16,048 nt of DNA. It comes from Pseudomonadota bacterium. Lineage in GTDB: Bacteria > Desulfobacterota > Anaeroferrophillalia > Anaeroferrophillales > Tharpellaceae. The notes below the pieces were generated by a model. The model was not told where the DNA came from and made no database searches. It saw nothing but the letters and a program-made list of their open reading frames with translations. Made by a program: the position numbers and the translations under genes. Positions 13,515-16,048 of this stretch are shown here, one piece after another. The stretch lies in NCBI GenBank assembly GCA_015486445.1, contig WFRT01000127.1, positions 1-16,048 of the forward strand, given 5' to 3'. Position 1 is the stretch's first letter. Every line of letters begins with the position of its first letter.

Positions 13515-14141
13515 TTGGCACGATACAGAGAATCGGTCTGTCGCCAATGTCGGCGTGAAGGGGCTAAGCTGTTTCTCAAGGGAGACCGTTGCTACACTGA
13601 AAAGTGCGCCTTTGACCGGCGCGCCTACGCGCCGGGACAGCATGGCCAGAGAAGATCGAAATTTACCGAGTACGGGATGCAGCTGCGCGAGAAGCAGAAG
13701 GTGCGCCGGATCTACGGCCTGCTGGAGAAGCAGTTTCACGGTTATTTCGCCAAGGCCGACCGCCAGAAGGGGGTGACCGGTGAGAACCTGTTGATCCTGG
13801 TCGAGCGGCGGCTTGACAACATCGTCTACCGGATGGGTTTCACCAATACCCGGGCCGAGGCCCGGCAGCTGGTTTCCCACGGTCATTTCCTGGTCAACGG
13901 ACGGCGGGTAAACATCCCCTCCTACCAGGTCAAGGTCGGCGATGTCGTCGAGGTGCGGGAGAAGAGCCGCAAGATGGAGCGGATCAGCGAAGCGCTGGCC
14001 GCCGCCGGGCGCCGCAGCCTGCCGGAATATCTCGAGGTTGACAAGGAGAAGGGCCGCGGGGTTCTGAAAGCCCTGCCCAAGCGCGAAGATATTTCTCAGT
14101 CGATCAACGAACAGCTGATCGTTGAATTTTATTCCCGCTAA
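13515..14141 (+). CDS. rpsD: 30S ribosomal protein S4, zinc form
   Basis: S4 initiates 30S assembly and in many bacteria represses the alpha operon. The 208-residue product has an N-terminal zinc-finger with C9-x2-C12 and C26-x4-C31, the pattern seen in Thermus S4 and lost in E. coli. YAPGQHGQRRSKFTEYGMQLREKQKVRRIYGLLEKQF follows, and an S4 RNA-binding domain (about 98-160) reads RRLDNIVYRMGFTNTRAEARQLVSHGHFLVNGRRVNIPSY. The start is TTG at 13515: AAGGAGGA (13503-13510) precedes it, and the rpsK stop is in the same frame 15 bases upstream with no ATG or GTG between. Confidence 0.97.
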   Translation: MARYRESVCRQCRREGAKLFLKGDRCYTEKCAFDRRAYAPGQHGQRRSKFTEYGMQLREKQKVRRIYGLLEKQFHGYFAKADRQKGVTGENLLILVERRLDNIVYRMGFTNTRAEARQLVSHGHFLVNGRRVNIPSYQVKVGDVVEVREKSRKMERISEALAAAGRRSLPEYLEVDKEKGRGVLKALPKREDISQSINEQLIVEFYSR

Positions 14142-14160
14142 TTCTTAACTGGGGTCGCAT

Positions 14161-15207
14161 ATGTCATTGATATACAAGAACTGGCGTGAACTGATCAAGC
14201 CCTCGGAAGTAAAAGTTGATGATGCGACATTGTCTTCGACCTACGGCAAGTTCGTGGTTGAACCGATGGAGCGGGGGTTCGGCATCACCCTGGGCAATGC
14301 CTTGCGCCGGGTACTGCTATCCTCCCTGCAGGGGGCTGCGATCACCTCGTACCGTATCGACGGGGTCAACCACGAGTTTTCGGCTATTCCCGGGGTTCAC
14401 GAAGATGTCACGATTGTTTCGCTGAACCTTAAGGGGGTGGCCTTGAAACTGCACAGCGAGGGCCCCAAGACCCTTTACATCGATGCCCGTGGCAATGATA
14501 AGAGAGAGGTTACGGCCGGTGATATCCAGACCGACGGCGATGTCGAGATCTTGAATCCCGAACACCATATCGCCACCCTTGAAGAGGGAGCGGCGCTGAA
14601 GGTGGTGATGATCGCCGAAACCGGCAAGGGTTATGTGCCGGCCGAGCAGCTCAAGGAGAGCCACGCCAGCCCGATCGGCACGATTGTTCTCGACGGGGTT
14701 TTCGCGCCGGTGATCAAGGTCAACTTCGTGGTCACCAATGCCCGGGTCGGGCAGCAGACCGATTATGACAAGCTGACCATGGAGATCTGGACCGACGGCA
14801 GCCTCGAGCCGACCGACGCCCTGGCCTACTCGGCCAAGATCCTGAAAGAGCAGATGTCGGTGTTCATCAATTTTGACGAGAATATCGAGCCGGTCGAGGT
14901 CGAAGAGACCGAGGTCGAAGAGAAGGAGATGATCAACGAGAATCTCTATCGCAATGTCAGCGAACTTGAGCTCTCGGTGCGTTCGGCCAACTGCCTGAAG
15001 AACGCCAATATCGAACTGATCGGTGAACTGGTCCAGAAGACCGAGGCCGAGATGCTGACGACCAAGAACTTCGGTCGCAAGTCCCTGCTGGAAATCAAGG
15101 ATATCCTGGCCGGCATGGGGCTTTCCCTGGGCATGAAACTGCCTGATTTCGACCCCAGGAATGCCGAAATGATTAAGAAGGTAATGAGTGACGATTACGA
15201 AGGGTGA
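14161..15207 (+). CDS. rpoA: DNA-directed RNA polymerase subunit alpha
   Basis: The alpha dimer nucleates RNA polymerase assembly, and its C-terminal domain binds UP elements and activators. The 348-residue product has an N-terminal domain (1 to about 236) with PMERGFGITLGNALRRVLLSSLQGAA. An acidic linker (about 239-257, rich in VE repeats) joins it to the C-terminal domain (about 262-330). That domain has LSVRSANCLKNANI, where R274 and N277 match E. coli R265 and N268, and NFGRKSLLEIKDIL, where G305, K307 and S308 match G296, K298 and S299. ATG 14161 has only a weak SD-like GGGGT. The rpsD stop is 19 bases upstream. Confidence 0.98.
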   Translation: MSLIYKNWRELIKPSEVKVDDATLSSTYGKFVVEPMERGFGITLGNALRRVLLSSLQGAAITSYRIDGVNHEFSAIPGVHEDVTIVSLNLKGVALKLHSEGPKTLYIDARGNDKREVTAGDIQTDGDVEILNPEHHIATLEEGAALKVVMIAETGKGYVPAEQLKESHASPIGTIVLDGVFAPVIKVNFVVTNARVGQQTDYDKLTMEIWTDGSLEPTDALAYSAKILKEQMSVFINFDENIEPVEVEETEVEEKEMINENLYRNVSELELSVRSANCLKNANIELIGELVQKTEAEMLTTKNFGRKSLLEIKDILAGMGLSLGMKLPDFDPRNAEMIKKVMSDDYEG

Positions 15208-15250
15208 GGTTTTATACCGCACCGTTTTGACTAAAAGGAGAAGGTAACTT

Positions 15251-15835
15251 ATGCGACACAGAGTATCCGGCCGGCGCCTGGGCCGGGGTCCCAGCCACCA
15301 GAAAGCCATGTTCCGGTCCCTCGCCGTGGCCTTGATTACCCATGAACACATCGAGACCACCGATGCCCGGGCCAAGGAGTTGCGCCGGGTTGCCGACCGC
15401 CTGGTCACCCTGGGGAAAAAGGGGACCCTCCATGCCCGTCGCCAGGCCTACAAATACCTCAACAACCACCAGGTGGTCAAAAAGCTGTTCGATGAAATTG
15501 CCCCGCGCTTTGAGAGCCGTCCCGGCGGCTACACCCGCCTGATCAAATCGCGGATCCGTTTTGCCGACCAGGCCCCGATGACCTTCGTCCGCTTTGTTGA
15601 CGAGGCGTTGCCGGCCGCCGGCAAACAGGGTGAAACCGCCGCCCCGGAAACCGCCCCGGAAACTACTGCCCCAGTTACGGTCGAGGCCCAGGTCAAGGCC
15701 GCGGTCGAGGAAGAGCTCGAAGCCGGGTCGGACAGTGAAGGTGCGGAAGTTGGAGCCGGGGAAAGCCGTCAAGAGGACGAAGAAGCGGTGGCTGAGCAAA
15801 GCTCCGCAGCGGAAGAGGAGAACCCCGACAAGTAG
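15251..15835 (+). CDS. rplQ: 50S ribosomal protein L17 with acidic C-terminal extension
   Basis: L17 lies by the tunnel exit in domain III of 23S rRNA. Residues 1 to about 119 are a normal L17: MRHRVSGRRLGRGPSHQKAMFRSL, HEHIETTDARAKELRRVADRL, and SRPGGYTRLIKSRIRFADQAPM. The protein then continues to 194 residues with a low-complexity tail (about 121-194). The tail is rich in Glu, Ala, Thr and Pro, with about 21 acidic against 4 basic residues, and includes an APET repeat. That is unlike the basic, 115-130-residue common form. AAAAGGAG (15233-15240) precedes the ATG. A terminator follows the gene, so it closes the cluster. Confidence 0.96.
   Translation: MRHRVSGRRLGRGPSHQKAMFRSLAVALITHEHIETTDARAKELRRVADRLVTLGKKGTLHARRQAYKYLNNHQVVKKLFDEIAPRFESRPGGYTRLIKSRIRFADQAPMTFVRFVDEALPAAGKQGETAAPETAPETTAPVTVEAQVKAAVEEELEAGSDSEGAEVGAGESRQEDEEAVAEQSSAAEEENPDK
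15639..15662 (+). repeat. Perfect 12-bp tandem duplication in the rplQ tail
   Basis: CCGCCCCGGAAA occurs twice head to tail (15639-15650 and 15651-15662) and encodes the repeated APET-like peptide. Being a multiple of three it keeps the frame. It suggests the tail grew by slippage or duplication. Confidence 0.75.
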
Positions 15836-15864
15836 GCTTTTTTGTCGGTCTTGAACAAGAGCAG

Positions 15865-15903
15865 AAAAAGCGGTTTCCGGCAGTTGATCGGGAACCGCTT
15901 TTT
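15865..15903 (+). terminator. Rho-independent terminator after rplQ
   Basis: AAAAAGCGGTTTCC (15865-15878) pairs with GGGAACCGCTTTTT (15890-15903) around an 11-base loop. There is one G-U-compatible change, and the 3' arm ends in a T run. It lies 30 bases past the rplQ stop, as the end of the ribosomal cluster. The A run on the left would also allow termination from the other strand, but no gene converges on it here. Confidence 0.9.
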
Positions 15904-15927
15904 AATTGCCGCAACTTTCGGTCGGGC

Positions 15928-15956
15928 TTGACGGGCGGCGGGGAGAGTGCTACTTG
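15928..15956 (+). promoter_or_regulatory. Putative sigma-70-type promoter for the ThiF-like gene
   Basis: TTGACG (15928-15933) is followed after 17 bases by TACTTG (15951-15956), preceded by TGC as in an extended -10. The -35 is good and the -10 weak. Transcription would start about 7 bases on, at or next to the ATG (15964). It lies just after the rplQ terminator, where a new promoter is expected. Confidence 0.4.
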
Positions 15957-15963
15957 TCTGACC

Positions 15964-16048
15964 ATGCGTAAAGTTGATCTGAGAAGGCTGGCGACAGCCC
16001 GGGTCGGGATCGCCGGGGTAGGCGGCCTGGGTTCGCACGTGGCCGTGG
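15964..16048 (+). CDS. thiF: ThiF-like E1-type adenylyltransferase, N-terminal fragment (3' end outside window)
   Basis: The 28 visible residues are MRKVDLRRLATARVGIAGV, then GGLGSHVAV. The GxGGLGS turn after a short beta strand is the nucleotide-binding start of the ThiF/MoeB/HesA fold, which adenylates the C-terminus of small sulfur-carrier proteins such as ThiS. Only 13 residues precede that strand and there is no YSRQ motif, which fits the short-N-terminus ThiF type rather than MoeB or HesA. The rest lies beyond the window, so the E1 catalytic cysteine and zinc CxxC pairs cannot be checked. There is no SD at normal spacing; the GGGGAG at 15940-15945 is 18 bases away. Confidence 0.55.
   Translation, partial: MRKVDLRRLATARVGIAGVGGLGSHVAV

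Noticed and set aside
14317..15408. 363-codon open frame on the - strand
   Set aside because: Antisense shadow of rpoA and the start of rplQ, with no recognisable protein.
15825..15848. Inverted repeat CCGACAA/TTGTCGG around the rplQ stop as a terminator
   Set aside because: The T run lies in the loop instead of after the stem. The much better terminator is at 15865-15903.
1..16048. CRISPR array, tRNA, rRNA, prophage or defence genes
   Set aside because: No regularly spaced repeats, tRNA-like cloverleaf or unfamiliar protein was seen; nearly all bases belong to recognised housekeeping genes.

Overview
The window is almost entirely one bacterial ribosomal-protein supercluster, the merged S10-spc-alpha operons, read from left to right on the + strand. 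It is moderately GC-rich, and the genes are tightly packed with good Shine-Dalgarno (SD) sites. Gene order, zinc-type S14 and S4, a zinc-lid adenylate kinase, and adk-map-infA-rpmJ between secY and rpsM suggest an anaerobic delta-type proteobacterium (Desulfobacterota). That placement is inferred from gene content and style; no marker was compared with a database.

Layout: the window opens inside rplC (5' end outside). It continues through the rest of the S10 block (rplD, rplW, rplB, rpsS, rplV, rpsC, rplP, rpmC, rpsQ), the spc block (rplN, rplX, rplE, rpsN, rpsH, rplF, rplR, rpsE, rpmD, rplO, secY), adk and map, and then infA, rpmJ and the alpha block (rpsM, rpsK, rpsD, rpoA, rplQ). A strong intrinsic terminator follows rplQ. 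After it a new transcription unit appears to begin, with a ThiF-like gene cut off by the window end.

Together the genes supply 16 large-subunit and 9 small-subunit ribosomal proteins, initiation factor IF-1, the RNA polymerase alpha subunit, the SecY translocon channel, adenylate kinase and methionine aminopeptidase. These are the machinery for making, processing and exporting proteins.

The least ordinary part is the map-infA gap. It holds a 237-bp non-coding element with 13-bp perfect terminal inverted repeats, flanked by an exact 8-bp direct repeat and built of nested palindromes. It looks like a MITE inserted into the essential operon. Other points worth a second look are: a one-residue deletion in the zinc knuckle of the adenylate kinase lid (C-x-C instead of C-x2-C); a roughly 75-residue acidic low-complexity tail on L17; two unusually long GC-rich structured spacers (rpsC-rplP and rpsN-rpsH); hairpins directly touching the SD of rpsC and rpsK; a bias of TTG/GTG starts towards small-subunit genes; and a possibly leaderless ThiF-like gene. 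I found no CRISPR array, tRNA, rRNA, phage gene or unknown protein system.
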